This document shows positions 1-8,323 of a stretch of DNA of 64,000 nucleotides, piece by piece. The stretch's first letter is position 1. Every line of letters begins with the position of its first letter. Both the position numbers and the translations under genes were made by a program. This DNA comes from Myxococcales bacterium. Lineage in GTDB: Bacteria; Myxococcota_A; Polyangia; Nannocystales; Nannocystaceae. The notes beneath the pieces were generated by a model that ran no database searches, was not told the DNA's origin, and saw nothing but the letters and a program-made list of their open reading frames with translations. The DNA is taken from NCBI GenBank assembly GCA_020633315.1, contig JACKDV010000004.1, positions 523,988-587,987 on the forward strand, written 5' to 3'.

Positions 1-170
1 CCGAGGTTGACACCTGGATCGTCGACGGCCTCGCGTCGCCGCACGAATCGACGAAACCATCGCGACCATCGTCCGGTCTAGTCGGCGGCGCCACGCCCTG
101 GCTCGTTGCCACCACCCCCGTGGAGACGGGCCCTCCGCGGGCGCCCCTTCTCCGTCGGGAGCGCTCGTCC

Positions 171-1676
171 ATGTCGTCTGCGTCCATGATGGCCCTCGCG
201 CCGCTGGCCCTCGCGCTGGTTGTCCCCGTCACCGCCGAGCCCGATCCCTCCGCCATCAAGGGGGGTGAGGCGGTGGGCCCCTGTGGCTGGCCGTCGGTCG
301 TGAAGATCACCCCGCTGTCGGGCGGCGGGGTGTGCAGCGCGGTGCTGGTGCACCCGCGGCTCATCATGACCACGGCCCACTGCCTGGACGAAGGCGTCGC
401 TCCCGAGGTCGTCTTCGGTGAGGACATCGAGGCCGGCCACGTGCTCGCCGAGATCGTGGAGTGCGAGCTGTACCCATCGTGGTCCCTCGGCGGTCCCGAG
501 GGCACGGACTTCGGGTTCTGCGTGCTCGACCAGCCGGTGCTCACCGTGCCGATCGTGCCGGTGGCCGGGGGCTGCGAGCAGACCGCCATCACCCCGGGTG
601 CGCGCATCGTCCAGGTCGGCTTCGGCGTCGATGACGATCTGGTCGTCGGCCACAAGCGCATGCTCGACACCTCGATCTACGCCCTCACCCCCGACGGCGG
701 GATCGAGGTCCGCGACCCCAACGGCATCATCTGCAGCGGCGACTCGGGCGGCCCCACCTTCGTGTACCTCGACCCGGCCGACGGAGGCGACGGAACGTGG
801 CGCGTGGCGGGGATCCACTCGTGGACCTACGTGTCCGAGCCCGGGACCCACAGCTGCATCGACAGCTCCTACAGCGGCATCATCGACGGCGCCATCGAGT
901 GGGTCGAGGCGGCGAGCGGCTTCGACATCACGCCGTGCACCGACGGCGACGCGTGGGCCCCCACCTTCCACTGCGGGGGGCTCCCCACCGAGCCCTGGGT
1001 GGGCGACGGCGACTACCCGAGCGGGTGCACGAGCCCCGCGGTGGTGGAGTTCAGCGGGATCTGTGGGCCCCCGCTGGACTCGAGCCCCGACACCGAGCCG
1101 CCGCAGGTGACGATCGTCTCGCCGCAGTGGGAGCAACAGCTGCTGCCCGCCGGAGACCAGACCCCGGTGGAGCTCGAGCTGCAGGCCACCGACCAGGGCT
1201 GGGGCGTGGCCTCGATCGAGCTGACCATCCGCAACGCGAGCACGGGCAGCGAGCAGGTCGAGCCGCGCGACGAGTGGACCCCGTGGACCTGGACCACCGA
1301 GCTGGCCCCCGGCTCCTACGAGCTCGAGGCGATCGCGACCGATCACGCGGGCAACGTGTCGGAGGTGGCGTTCTCGTGCTTCGGCATCGGCGAGCCCGGC
1401 TGCGAGGGCGTGGGAGACGGGACGGCGGGGACCAGCACCGGCTCGGACGATGGCCCCGGCGGCACCGCGGGCGACACCGACGACGCCGGGGCGAGCGACG
1501 ACGACGGCTCGGGGTGCGCGTGTCGGACCCGAGCGCGCACGAGGCCGGGGCCTGCAGCCGTCGTCCTGCTCGGGCTGGGCCTGCTGGGGCGAGGCCGACG
1601 ACGGCGGCCCATCGGCACCCTGAGCCACCGCTCCTCCGAGAGCGGCCCCGTCGCGTCCCCCGCCCCGTCGCGGTAG
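171..1676 (+). CDS. Trypsin-like serine protease with MYXO-CTERM-like tail
   Basis: This is a secreted S1-family (chymotrypsin fold) protease of about 501 residues. An N-terminal hydrophobic signal peptide precedes the protease domain. The catalytic triad is visible: His70 in TTAHC, Asp113 in GTDFGF and Ser192 in GDSGGP. A roughly 100-residue Ig-like segment follows. The C terminus has a Gly/Thr/Asp-rich linker, a GCAC motif, a hydrophobic helix and an Arg cluster (GRGRRRR), the tripartite MYXO-CTERM layout that directs surface sorting in myxobacteria. I chose the ATG at 171 because it leads directly into the signal peptide; an in-frame ATG at 120 would add 17 charged residues. It lies 10 bases upstream of the acyl-CoA ligase gene. 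The substrate is unknown. Confidence 0.88.
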   Translation: MSSASMMALAPLALALVVPVTAEPDPSAIKGGEAVGPCGWPSVVKITPLSGGGVCSAVLVHPRLIMTTAHCLDEGVAPEVVFGEDIEAGHVLAEIVECELYPSWSLGGPEGTDFGFCVLDQPVLTVPIVPVAGGCEQTAITPGARIVQVGFGVDDDLVVGHKRMLDTSIYALTPDGGIEVRDPNGIICSGDSGGPTFVYLDPADGGDGTWRVAGIHSWTYVSEPGTHSCIDSSYSGIIDGAIEWVEAASGFDITPCTDGDAWAPTFHCGGLPTEPWVGDGDYPSGCTSPAVVEFSGICGPPLDSSPDTEPPQVTIVSPQWEQQLLPAGDQTPVELELQATDQGWGVASIELTIRNASTGSEQVEPRDEWTPWTWTTELAPGSYELEAIATDHAGNVSEVAFSCFGIGEPGCEGVGDGTAGTSTGSDDGPGGTAGDTDDAGASDDDGSGCACRTRARTRPGPAAVVLLGLGLLGRGRRRRPIGTLSHRSSESGPVASPAPSR

Positions 1677-1686
1677 CGTGGGACCC

Positions 1687-3222
1687 ATGCGCGTCCCCCT
1701 GACCGTCCGCGACTTCATCGACCGCGCCGAGCTCGTCTACGGCGATCGCATCGGGCTCGTCGACGAGCCCGACGCGCAGGCCCCGAGCTGGGGCGCCATC
1801 AGCTATCGCGAGCTGGCCCGACGGGTGCGGGCGTTCGCGGCCGGGCTCGATGCGCTGGGCATCGCCCCCGGCGAGCGGGTGGCGATCGTCTCGCCCAACT
1901 CGGCGCGCTTCGTGGCCGCGCTCTACGGCACCTGCGGCTCGGGTCGCATCCTGGTGCCCATCAACTTCCGCCTGCACGCGCACGAGGTGGAGTACATCGT
2001 GAGCCACTCCGGGGCGCGGGTGCTGCTGGTCGACCCCGAGCTCGAGGACTCGCTGCGCGAGGTGCCGGTGGAGCACCGCATCGTGCTCGGGGCCGAGAGC
2101 GACGAGCTCCTGCTCCGCTACGATCGCGAGCCGGCCCCCGTGGAGCTCCACGAGGACCACGTGGCCACGCTCAACTACACCAGCGGCACCACGGCCCGCC
2201 CCAAGGGCGTGCAGCTCACCCACCGCAGCCTGTGGCTCAACGCCACCACCTTCGGCTGGCACGTGGGGATCGGCGATCGCGACCGCTTCCTGCACCTGGT
2301 GCCGCTGTTCCACGTCAACGGCTGGGGCATGCCCTTCGCCCTCGCCTGCATGGGCGCCACGCAGGTGATGCAGCGCAAGGTGAGCGGGGCCGAGATCCTG
2401 CGGCGCGTGCAGGAGCACGGCATCACGATCACCAACGGCGCCCCCGCGGTGGTGCACGCGGTGCTCGACGCGGCCGCGGGCTGGGAGGGCCCGATCCCCG
2501 GCGGCGGCCGCACGCGGATCATCGTCGCGGGCGCCCCTCCGCCCACCCGCACCATCGAGCGGGTGGAGACGGAGCTGGGCTGGGAGCTCATCCAGATCTA
2601 CGGGCTCACCGAGACCTCGCCGCTGCTCACGATCAACCGCGGCCGCGCCGAGTACGACGCGCTCGAGCCGGCCCTGCGCGCCGCCCGGCTGGGGCGCGCG
2701 GGGGCCCCGGTGCTGGGGGTCCGCGTGCGCATCGACGAGCTCGGCGAGGTGCTCGCGCGCGCCAACGTGGTCACCGAGGGCTACTGGCAGGACCCGCCGG
2801 CCACCGCGGCCGCGATCGTCGACGGATGGTTCCACACCGGCGACGGCGGCACGATGGACGACGAGGGCTACGTGACGATCTCCGACCGCAAGAAGGACGT
2901 CATCATCTCGGGCGGCGAGAACGTGTCGTCGATCGAGGTGGAGGACTGCCTGTCATCGCACCCCGACGTGGCCGAGGTGGCGGTGATCGGCGTGCCCGAC
3001 GACAAGTGGGGCGAGACCGTCAAGGCGCTGGTCGTGCTGCGTCCCGGCGCTGGCGCGGGCGAGGTGGAGCTCATCGCCCACTGCCGCGCCCACCTGGCGC
3101 ACTACAAGTGCCCCACCTCGGTGGAGCTGCGCAACGAGCTGCCGCGCACCGCCACGGGCAAGCTGCAGAAGTTCGTGCTGCGGGCGCCCTACTGGAAGGG
3201 ACGCTCGCGGCAGGTGGGCTGA
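1687..3222 (+). CDS. AMP-forming acyl-CoA synthetase (fatty-acid-CoA ligase family)
   Basis: This is an ANL-superfamily adenylate-forming enzyme that activates a carboxylic acid with ATP and transfers it to CoA. It has 511 residues, the usual length for the family. The core motifs are in order: P-loop YTSGTTARPKG (164-174), HTGD (383-386), hinge motif SDRKKDVIISGGEN from 399, and the catalytic C-terminal Lys492 in TATGKLQK. I chose the ATG at 1687; a GTG at 1678 is in frame and would add three residues. The motifs resemble medium- and long-chain fatty acid or aromatic acid ligases, but the sequence alone does not fix the acyl substrate. Confidence 0.92.
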   Translation: MRVPLTVRDFIDRAELVYGDRIGLVDEPDAQAPSWGAISYRELARRVRAFAAGLDALGIAPGERVAIVSPNSARFVAALYGTCGSGRILVPINFRLHAHEVEYIVSHSGARVLLVDPELEDSLREVPVEHRIVLGAESDELLLRYDREPAPVELHEDHVATLNYTSGTTARPKGVQLTHRSLWLNATTFGWHVGIGDRDRFLHLVPLFHVNGWGMPFALACMGATQVMQRKVSGAEILRRVQEHGITITNGAPAVVHAVLDAAAGWEGPIPGGGRTRIIVAGAPPPTRTIERVETELGWELIQIYGLTETSPLLTINRGRAEYDALEPALRAARLGRAGAPVLGVRVRIDELGEVLARANVVTEGYWQDPPATAAAIVDGWFHTGDGGTMDDEGYVTISDRKKDVIISGGENVSSIEVEDCLSSHPDVAEVAVIGVPDDKWGETVKALVVLRPGAGAGEVELIAHCRAHLAHYKCPTSVELRNELPRTATGKLQKFVLRAPYWKGRSRQVG

Positions 3223-3240
3223 GGGGGTCGTCGGGGCGCG

Positions 3241-3615
3241 TCAGGGCACGGGCGTCAGCTCGACGGTGTCCTGCACGGTCATCACGTGGCACTCGTCCGC
3301 GGTCACCTCGTACTGCCGCATCTCCGTCTGGTAGCCCTCGGCCACGATGGTGACGTCGAAGCTGCCCTCGAGCTCGAAGCCCAGCGCGTAGGTCCCGGGG
3401 AAGCTCTCGTCGGGCTGCATGGGCCCCTCGCCGTCGACGAGGAAGGTCACCGTGGCCTCGACGTCCTCGCCGGTCGTGGCGTCGACGACGGTCAGCTGCA
3501 CCGACGATTTCGCCAGCAGGTCGCACGACCGCTCCGCGCACCCGATGCCCCCCACGGCGGAGGACACGAGCGCGACGACGACGAGGAACGAGGGGCTAGG
3601 CTTCATGGTGGACAT
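3241..3615 (-). CDS. Small exported lipoprotein-like protein, carboxypeptidase-regulatory-like fold
   Basis: This is a 124-residue protein with a hydrophobic N-terminal helix ending in GGIGC, a weak lipobox, so it may be a lipoprotein. The remaining ~95 residues contain the pattern VVDATTGEDVEATVTF followed by GTYALGF and VTIVAEGY. That pattern resembles the small beta-sandwich domain of carboxypeptidase-regulatory-like proteins, which often acts as an extracellular module. Two start codons, at 3615 and 3606, both fit. It converges with the acyl-CoA ligase gene with only 18 bases between the two stops. Function unknown. Confidence 0.7.
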   Translation of the reverse strand: MSTMKPSPSFLVVVALVSSAVGGIGCAERSCDLLAKSSVQLTVVDATTGEDVEATVTFLVDGEGPMQPDESFPGTYALGFELEGSFDVTIVAEGYQTEMRQYEVTADECHVMTVQDTVELTPVP

Positions 3616-3675
3616 GGTGACGCGATCGAGCCCGTCGGTCCACGACGAGCGCTCGCTCGCCGGGCCGGCGCCGGA

Positions 3676-4155
3676 TCACGCGAGGGGCCCTGAGGACCTG
3701 CGCCCGCGTCGACGTCGCGCGAGCACGAGCAGGGCGAGACCGAGGCCCAGGCTCGCCAGCGAGGTCTCGCTCATGGAGCAGCCCGAGCAGCTCCGCTCCT
3801 CCTCGTCGGCCGTGCCGCCCGAGTCGGTCCCGGTCGACGACGAGCCTCCGCCCGATGCCGTGCCGCCCGAGGAATCCGAGGGCTGCGTGCACAGCAGGCA
3901 ATCGTACTCGACGACCGTGGGCGGGGTGCCGTTGCTGTAGTCGAGCCGGGTGCAGGTGGCCGGCTCGCAGGTGCCCATCATGGCCTCGGTGAGCCCGGGC
4001 TCCGGCTCCACGACGCACTCGTCGCCCGCCTGCTTCTCGTTGCAGGCCTCCTCGATCGGATCGATCACGTCCGCGCTCGCGACCGAGGGGGTGACGAGCG
4101 CGAGGGTCACGAGCAGGGAGCGCAGCACGGACGGCAGGGACGACGCGGTCGACAC
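3676..4155 (-). CDS. Small exported protein with MYXO-CTERM tail
   Basis: This is a 159-residue protein with an N-terminal signal peptide cleaved near ASA-DV. A short Cys-containing domain of about 80 residues follows (Cys pairs around CNEKQAGDEC and CEPATC, then YDCLLC). After a Ser/Gly/Thr linker comes a clear MYXO-CTERM element: CSGCS, a hydrophobic helix (LASLGLGLALLVLA) and RRRRGRR. This type of tail is thought to be processed by a myxosortase so that the protein ends on the cell surface. The body matches no domain I recognise. It lies on the same strand as the neighbouring genes, but the gaps of 60-100 bases do not prove an operon. Confidence 0.8.
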   Translation of the reverse strand: MSTASSLPSVLRSLLVTLALVTPSVASADVIDPIEEACNEKQAGDECVVEPEPGLTEAMMGTCEPATCTRLDYSNGTPPTVVEYDCLLCTQPSDSSGGTASGGGSSSTGTDSGGTADEEERSCSGCSMSETSLASLGLGLALLVLARRRRGRRSSGPLA

Positions 4156-4256
4156 CCGATCACTCTATCCACGCCGGCGAGGGACCGAGTCGGCCAGAAC
4201 GTCGCCCCGGCGCACGGATCGGGTGCAAGCTTTGCCGCGGCTCCCGGCGCGCCTCA

Positions 4257-5510
4257 CTAGCCGGCCATCGGCTCGCCGAGGGCTTCCGAGGAGCCACGAT
4301 CGCCGTAGGGCACATAGCGCACCGGCTCGGCCCCCACCAGCTGGTCGATGATGCGGCGCTGCACCTCGAGGCCCCGCGTCTCGGCCAGCCGATGCAGGGC
4401 GGGCACCCGGCGGCGGAGGGTCTCGAGCCCGAAGCGCCCCCCCGCGAGCAGGGCGACGAGCGGCGTGAGCGGCTCGGGCGGCAGGCCGATGTCGTCGATG
4501 GCCTCGTGCCCGAGGGTGAAGCGCGAGACCGCGTCGCGGTAGCGCATCACCACGCGGGCGGCGGCACGCTCCCACGGGGTGCGGGCGAGGCGGGCGGGCA
4601 GCTCGTGCAGGGCCCAGGCCAGCGCCCGGCTGTCGTCGTCGGCGTAGGGGTTGGTGATGCCGTGGATCAGCATGTGCCGCAGGCCGGTGCGGTAGTCGGG
4701 GGCCAGCAGCTCGTCGTCCGCCCCCATCACCACCCCCACGTAGCGCCACAGGTGCATCACGGCCTCGCGCTCGTCCTCGCGGAAGCGGTAGCCCAGGGCG
4801 ATCAGGCCCGAGAGGTACACCGCGGAGAACTCGAGCTGGGTCGCGGCCATGTCGGTCTGGTTGATCGGCACTCCCCAGGCATGCTCGTCCCAGTCGGCCC
4901 GGTGCCGGAGGCTGCGGCGGACCTTGGCGTGCATCAGTCGCACCCGGCACGCGCTCTTGAAGCCCGCCGAGGAGCGCTCGAGGGTCTCCGACTCGATCAC
5001 GTCGAGGGTGAAGCGCGAGGTCTCGGCGATGCGGCGGACCACCATGCGATCGAGCGCTCCGGTCATGGCCAGCGGCTTGACGGCGGCGCGGCTGCGGTAG
5101 CCGCCCATCAGCGCCATCGCGGTCAGCACCGTGCCGCCCGCGGTGCCCACCCGCCACGCGGTGCGGCAGGCGAGGCGCAGCGCGTCGCGATCGAGCCAGG
5201 CGGGCGCGCGCTCCAGCGGCTCGAACCAACGCACGAGGCACTCGGGGGCCTCCGGGACGGCGGCGAGGCCTTGCTCCACCACGCGCTCGAACAGCCGTCG
5301 CCCGTGCCCCGCCGGCTGCTCGGCGGCCCAGTCGACGAAGGCGTCGGCGACCGGGTCGGCGCGGAGCAGCCCCTGTCGCAGCGCGACCACGTCGGGGTCG
5401 CCCTCGTCGATGTGGATGCCGAGCAGGCGCCCGATCCATCGCATCCGCGTGGGCGGGTCGCGCAGGCGCTCCCCGTGCCAGCGGGTGGGAGTGGTGGAGG
5501 GCGTCGCCAT
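4257..5510 (-). CDS. Oxygenase MpaB family protein (DUF2236 / rubber oxygenase-like)
   Basis: This is a 417-residue protein of the all-alpha family that includes fungal MpaB and the latex-clearing protein Lcp, haem-b enzymes that cleave C-C double bonds. The family pattern is visible in the segment RVRLMHAKVRRSLRHR, with His194 as a likely haem-proximal residue. It is followed by the conserved WGVPINQTDMAATQLEF, and by long helices rich in Arg and Leu. There is no signal peptide. Length fits the bacterial cytosolic members. The substrate cannot be read from the sequence; lipid or isoprenoid oxidation is the usual guess. The ATG at 5510 opens directly into a soluble domain. Confidence 0.8.
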   Translation of the reverse strand: MATPSTTPTRWHGERLRDPPTRMRWIGRLLGIHIDEGDPDVVALRQGLLRADPVADAFVDWAAEQPAGHGRRLFERVVEQGLAAVPEAPECLVRWFEPLERAPAWLDRDALRLACRTAWRVGTAGGTVLTAMALMGGYRSRAAVKPLAMTGALDRMVVRRIAETSRFTLDVIESETLERSSAGFKSACRVRLMHAKVRRSLRHRADWDEHAWGVPINQTDMAATQLEFSAVYLSGLIALGYRFREDEREAVMHLWRYVGVVMGADDELLAPDYRTGLRHMLIHGITNPYADDDSRALAWALHELPARLARTPWERAAARVVMRYRDAVSRFTLGHEAIDDIGLPPEPLTPLVALLAGGRFGLETLRRRVPALHRLAETRGLEVQRRIIDQLVGAEPVRYVPYGDRGSSEALGEPMAG

Positions 5511-5523
5511 GACGACCCCACTA

Positions 5524-6096
5524 CTATAGCCCGGGCTCGGACTGGCTCGGGCCGGCCTGGCGTCGCTGCACCCACGCCCGCAGGGCGACGAGCAGCGCGG
5601 CCAGGTGCTCGCGGGTGGGCTCGTCGCCGAGCTCGCCGTCGTGGAGCTTGTGGCCGGCCTGCGTCACCGCGAATTCCGGGTGGGGGAACACCTCGGCCGC
5701 CATGCCCAGGAGCACCTGCTTGAGCTGCCCCTGCGCCCGCACCCCGCCCATGAGGCTGGGGGAGGCGCTGACGATCGCGCAGGGCTTGCCCGCGAACACC
5801 GAGCGGTAGGCGGGGCGAGAGGCCCAGTCGATCGCGTTCTTGAGCACGCCGGGGATCCCGTAGTTGTACTCGGGGGTGGCGATGAGCAGCGCGTCGGCCT
5901 CGGCGATGCGCTGCTTGAAGGCCTCGACGGGGGCGAGCGCCGCGGGATCGTCGAGATCGGGGTCGTACATGGGGATCGGCCGCAGGTCGTCGATGACCAG
6001 CTCCACCCCCGCGGGGGCGAGCGCGCGGGCCGAGACGAGCAGGGCGCGGTTGATCGATGCGCGACGGAGACTACCGGGAATGCCGAGGATCTTCAT
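5524..6096 (-). CDS. NADPH-dependent FMN reductase / quinone reductase
   Basis: This is a 190-residue flavodoxin-fold reductase of the FMN_red family, which uses NAD(P)H to reduce quinones, azo compounds or free flavin. The FMN phosphate loop is GSLRRASINR near the N terminus. The family signature PEYNYGIPGVLKNAIDW is intact, followed by a GGVRAQ loop. I chose the ATG at 6096 because it starts the first beta strand (MKILGIPGS); upstream in-frame codons are not protein-like. It may be transcribed with the downstream MpaB-like oxygenase, since only 13 bases separate them. That pairing could supply reducing power, but this is an inference. Confidence 0.88.
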   Translation of the reverse strand: MKILGIPGSLRRASINRALLVSARALAPAGVELVIDDLRPIPMYDPDLDDPAALAPVEAFKQRIAEADALLIATPEYNYGIPGVLKNAIDWASRPAYRSVFAGKPCAIVSASPSLMGGVRAQGQLKQVLLGMAAEVFPHPEFAVTQAGHKLHDGELGDEPTREHLAALLVALRAWVQRRQAGPSQSEPGL

Positions 6097-6248
6097 GGTG
6101 ACGGGCTCTGGTACGGACGGGGCGCGAGGAGGTGAGAACGGGGCTCCGTGTAGCAGGAAACGACGCGGCGTGGCGTGGTGCAACACCGCGCGCCGCCAGA
6201 TGACCAGCGATGCGAGGTGGTGCCATTCTTGCTGGGTCGAGGACGATC

Positions 6249-7151
6249 ATGACCAAGCATCGCGCACAGTGGATCGGTGGCTCGTTGTTGCTCTGCCTGG
6301 CCGGCTGCCCCGACGACGGGGGCGGCAACACGGTGGGACCGGTGCCCTCGGACGAGGCGCCGCAGACGGCGGTCTCGGTGATCTGCGGCGCCTTCGACGA
6401 TTGCGGCTGCGATCCGCAGGCGGTGGCACCCCAGGGCTGCGACGCCCGCATCGACGAGCAGGTGCGCCAGGCCCAGGGCGACGCGGTGGCGCTCGGCCTC
6501 GAGTACGACGCCGCCTGCATGGGCAACATGCTCACCACGGTCCGCGAGGTGGGCTGCGAGCGCGCCAGCGACTACACCATCGAGGAGCTGGTCACCCTGC
6601 TGCAGCGCTACCAGTGCAAGCTCTTCTACGGCACCGCCACTCCCGGCGAGGCGTGCGAGGCGGTGCAGGACCTCGGTGACTCCTGCGATCGCAACTCGAC
6701 CTGCGTGGACGGGCTGTGCGTGGCTCGGCCCGAGACCGCGGCCGAGGGCGAGACCTGCGACGTGCAGCTCGACTTCTTCAGCGTCTGCGTGACGGGCACC
6801 TACTGCGTCGACGTGGACGACGACGGGCAGGCCCGCTGCGTGCGGCTGCCCAAGGTGGGAGACGCCTGCCTGGGGACGGCGCAGATCTGCGACGAGGAGC
6901 TCAGCTGCGTGGACGGGACCTGTGCGCTGGCCCCGGGTGACGGCGAGCCCTGCCACCAGGGTGGAGGCGCCGCCTGTGGGCACGACCTGGTGTGCGAGCT
7001 CGAGAGCGTCACCTGCGTGGCCGCTCCCACCGGCGGCGAGGCGTGCCTGTTCTCCTGCGCCACCGGCTTCGAGTGCGATCAGGGCCGCTGCGTGGTCGAG
7101 GAGGCCCTCGTGTGCGACGTGGATCTCTACGACGTCGAGGGCCAGGGATAG
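6249..7151 (+). CDS. Cysteine-rich lipoprotein
   Basis: This is a 300-residue lipoprotein. The start at 6249 gives a short basic N terminus, a hydrophobic core and the lipobox LAGC, then a Gly/Asp linker. The mature part is acidic and carries about 30 cysteines in repeated patterns such as CDRNSTCVDGLCV, CVDGTCALAPGDGEPC and CDQGRC. These resemble the Dickkopf-like or EGF-like repeats common in secreted proteins of Nannocystis-type myxobacteria. Disulfide bonding outside the cytoplasm is likely. There is no catalytic motif and I do not recognise a function. It is divergently oriented to the FMN reductase gene. Confidence 0.85.
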   Translation: MTKHRAQWIGGSLLLCLAGCPDDGGGNTVGPVPSDEAPQTAVSVICGAFDDCGCDPQAVAPQGCDARIDEQVRQAQGDAVALGLEYDAACMGNMLTTVREVGCERASDYTIEELVTLLQRYQCKLFYGTATPGEACEAVQDLGDSCDRNSTCVDGLCVARPETAAEGETCDVQLDFFSVCVTGTYCVDVDDDGQARCVRLPKVGDACLGTAQICDEELSCVDGTCALAPGDGEPCHQGGGAACGHDLVCELESVTCVAAPTGGEACLFSCATGFECDQGRCVVEEALVCDVDLYDVEGQG

Positions 7152-7224
7152 GAGCTCAGCGCCCCGAGCTCGAGGACGGCTCCCCCATCACCATCCTCCC
7201 GCCGTGCACGAGCCGGGCGCGTCG

Positions 7225-7980
7225 CTACAGCACGAAGGGGATCAACGCCCGGCGCCGGCGCGGATAGTCGTCGAACTGCTCGCGATACCAGCGGTGGTTG
7301 GCCAGCGCCCGCGGTCCCACGTTGGCCGCGGTGTAGAGCGCAAAGGCCAGGCCCGGCAGCGACCAGGTGGCGATGGCCCAGCCCACCCACTCGACGATCT
7401 CGCCCAGGTAGTTGGGGCACGAGACCCACTCGTACAGCCAGCCCCGCGGGATCGCGTAGCCCCCCTCGCCGGGGCGACGCAGGGCGAGCAGCATGCGATC
7501 GGCGCGCTTGTTGATCGCATAGCCCGTCGCGAACACGGCCCCGCCGATCCACGGCCGCGGATCGGCCAGCCAGGCGATCGAGTAGTCGCCCAGGTGAGAG
7601 ATCCACCGCGCGTTGATGTAGGCATTGAGCGAGTTGAAGACCACGCCCGCCAGCGCGATCACCAAGGGCATGGGCCGCGGGGAACGCTGGCGAAACGGAT
7701 ACACGAAGGTGCGGTGCACGTAGTGCAGCTGCCACAGGCCCAGCAGCAGCAGCGGCACCAGCTGCAGGGCATGATCGCCGCGCAGGTAGATGGCCACGAA
7801 CAGCAGCACGGCCGGGCTCTCCATGATCACCCAGCCCAGCCACGCCGGCACCGACGGGCCCCAGCCCTTGCGGTAGTGCCGACCGTAGGGCGCACGGAAC
7901 AGCAGCAGCGCGCCGGCGGTGAGCACCGCCAGGCCGATCTGGGCCCAGGTCAGCGCATGGTGCAGCTCTGCCTCGCTCAT
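7225..7980 (-). CDS. 3-oxo-5-alpha-steroid 4-dehydrogenase-like membrane reductase
   Basis: This is a 251-residue polytopic membrane protein matching the steroid 5-alpha-reductase family, NADPH-dependent reductases that saturate a C=C bond next to a ketone. About six hydrophobic segments are visible. The C-terminal family signature is strong: CPNYLGEIVEWVGWA, then ANVGPRALANHRWY and a terminal FDDYPRRRRALIPFVL. That ending is shared with mammalian SRD5A1/2. The substrate could be a steroid, a polyprenol or an enoyl lipid. Some myxobacteria make sterols, so a sterol role is plausible but unproven. It converges with the Cys-rich lipoprotein gene and is followed upstream by the kinase leader region. 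Confidence 0.87.
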   Translation of the reverse strand: MSEAELHHALTWAQIGLAVLTAGALLLFRAPYGRHYRKGWGPSVPAWLGWVIMESPAVLLFVAIYLRGDHALQLVPLLLLGLWQLHYVHRTFVYPFRQRSPRPMPLVIALAGVVFNSLNAYINARWISHLGDYSIAWLADPRPWIGGAVFATGYAINKRADRMLLALRRPGEGGYAIPRGWLYEWVSCPNYLGEIVEWVGWAIATWSLPGLAFALYTAANVGPRALANHRWYREQFDDYPRRRRALIPFVL

Positions 7981-8222
7981 CCGTGCCCAGGGTTCCCCGG
8001 ATGCACGAAGGCGTCAACGGCCGGGCATTCCCCGGCGAGGCCACCCCCGAGATGACCCATTGGCGCCGCGTCTTGTAGGGGTTTCATTTCGGGATCCAGC
8101 TCCTTTTAAAGAAAGAGGAAGTCGGGTGACCGCACTAAAGGGCTGTGTGTGGTGCACCCGGATCCGCGGTCGTCGTGGACCGCCTTGGTTCCAGCTCTGC
8201 CCATGACTCCGCGCATGACACG

Positions 8223-8241
8223 CCGCCGTCCCTCACGGCGG
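8223..8241 (+). promoter_or_regulatory. Perfect stem-loop in kinase leader (7-bp stem, 5-base loop)
   Basis: CCGCCGT pairs with ACGGCGG around the loop CCCTC. It lies about 80 bases upstream of the kinase start, in the presumed 5' leader. No T-tract follows, so a simple intrinsic terminator is unlikely. Confidence 0.45.
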
Positions 8242-8282
8242 GGTCCGCATCGGCGCCCCACTCACGCGCCAATTCACTGATC

Positions 8283-8304
8283 GGTGCTGCCGAGGGGCAG
8301 CACC
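8283..8304 (+). promoter_or_regulatory. Perfect stem-loop just upstream of the kinase ribosome binding site (9-bp stem, GAGG loop)
   Basis: GGTGCTGCC pairs with GGCAGCACC around a GAGG tetraloop. The hairpin ends about 19 bases before the ATG at 8324 and directly abuts the AGAGAGGA ribosome binding site, so it could influence translation. The pairing is seen directly; the role is inferred. Confidence 0.5.
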
Positions 8305-8323
8305 AGAGAGGACCCCATCTCCG

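Larger units (their letters stand above)
7981..8323 (+). other. Intergenic region between the steroid reductase-like gene and the first kinase
   Basis: This 343-base stretch holds no convincing gene. It contains the divergent promoters for the reductase and the kinase, a short A/T-rich patch (tccttttaaagaaag near 8101-8115), and two perfect stem-loops listed separately. An AGAGAGGA element at about 8305-8312 is the likely ribosome binding site for the kinase. Confidence 0.6.

Noticed and set aside
78..1718. 546-codon open frame on the minus strand
   Set aside because: It is antisense to a protease gene with an intact triad and signal peptide.
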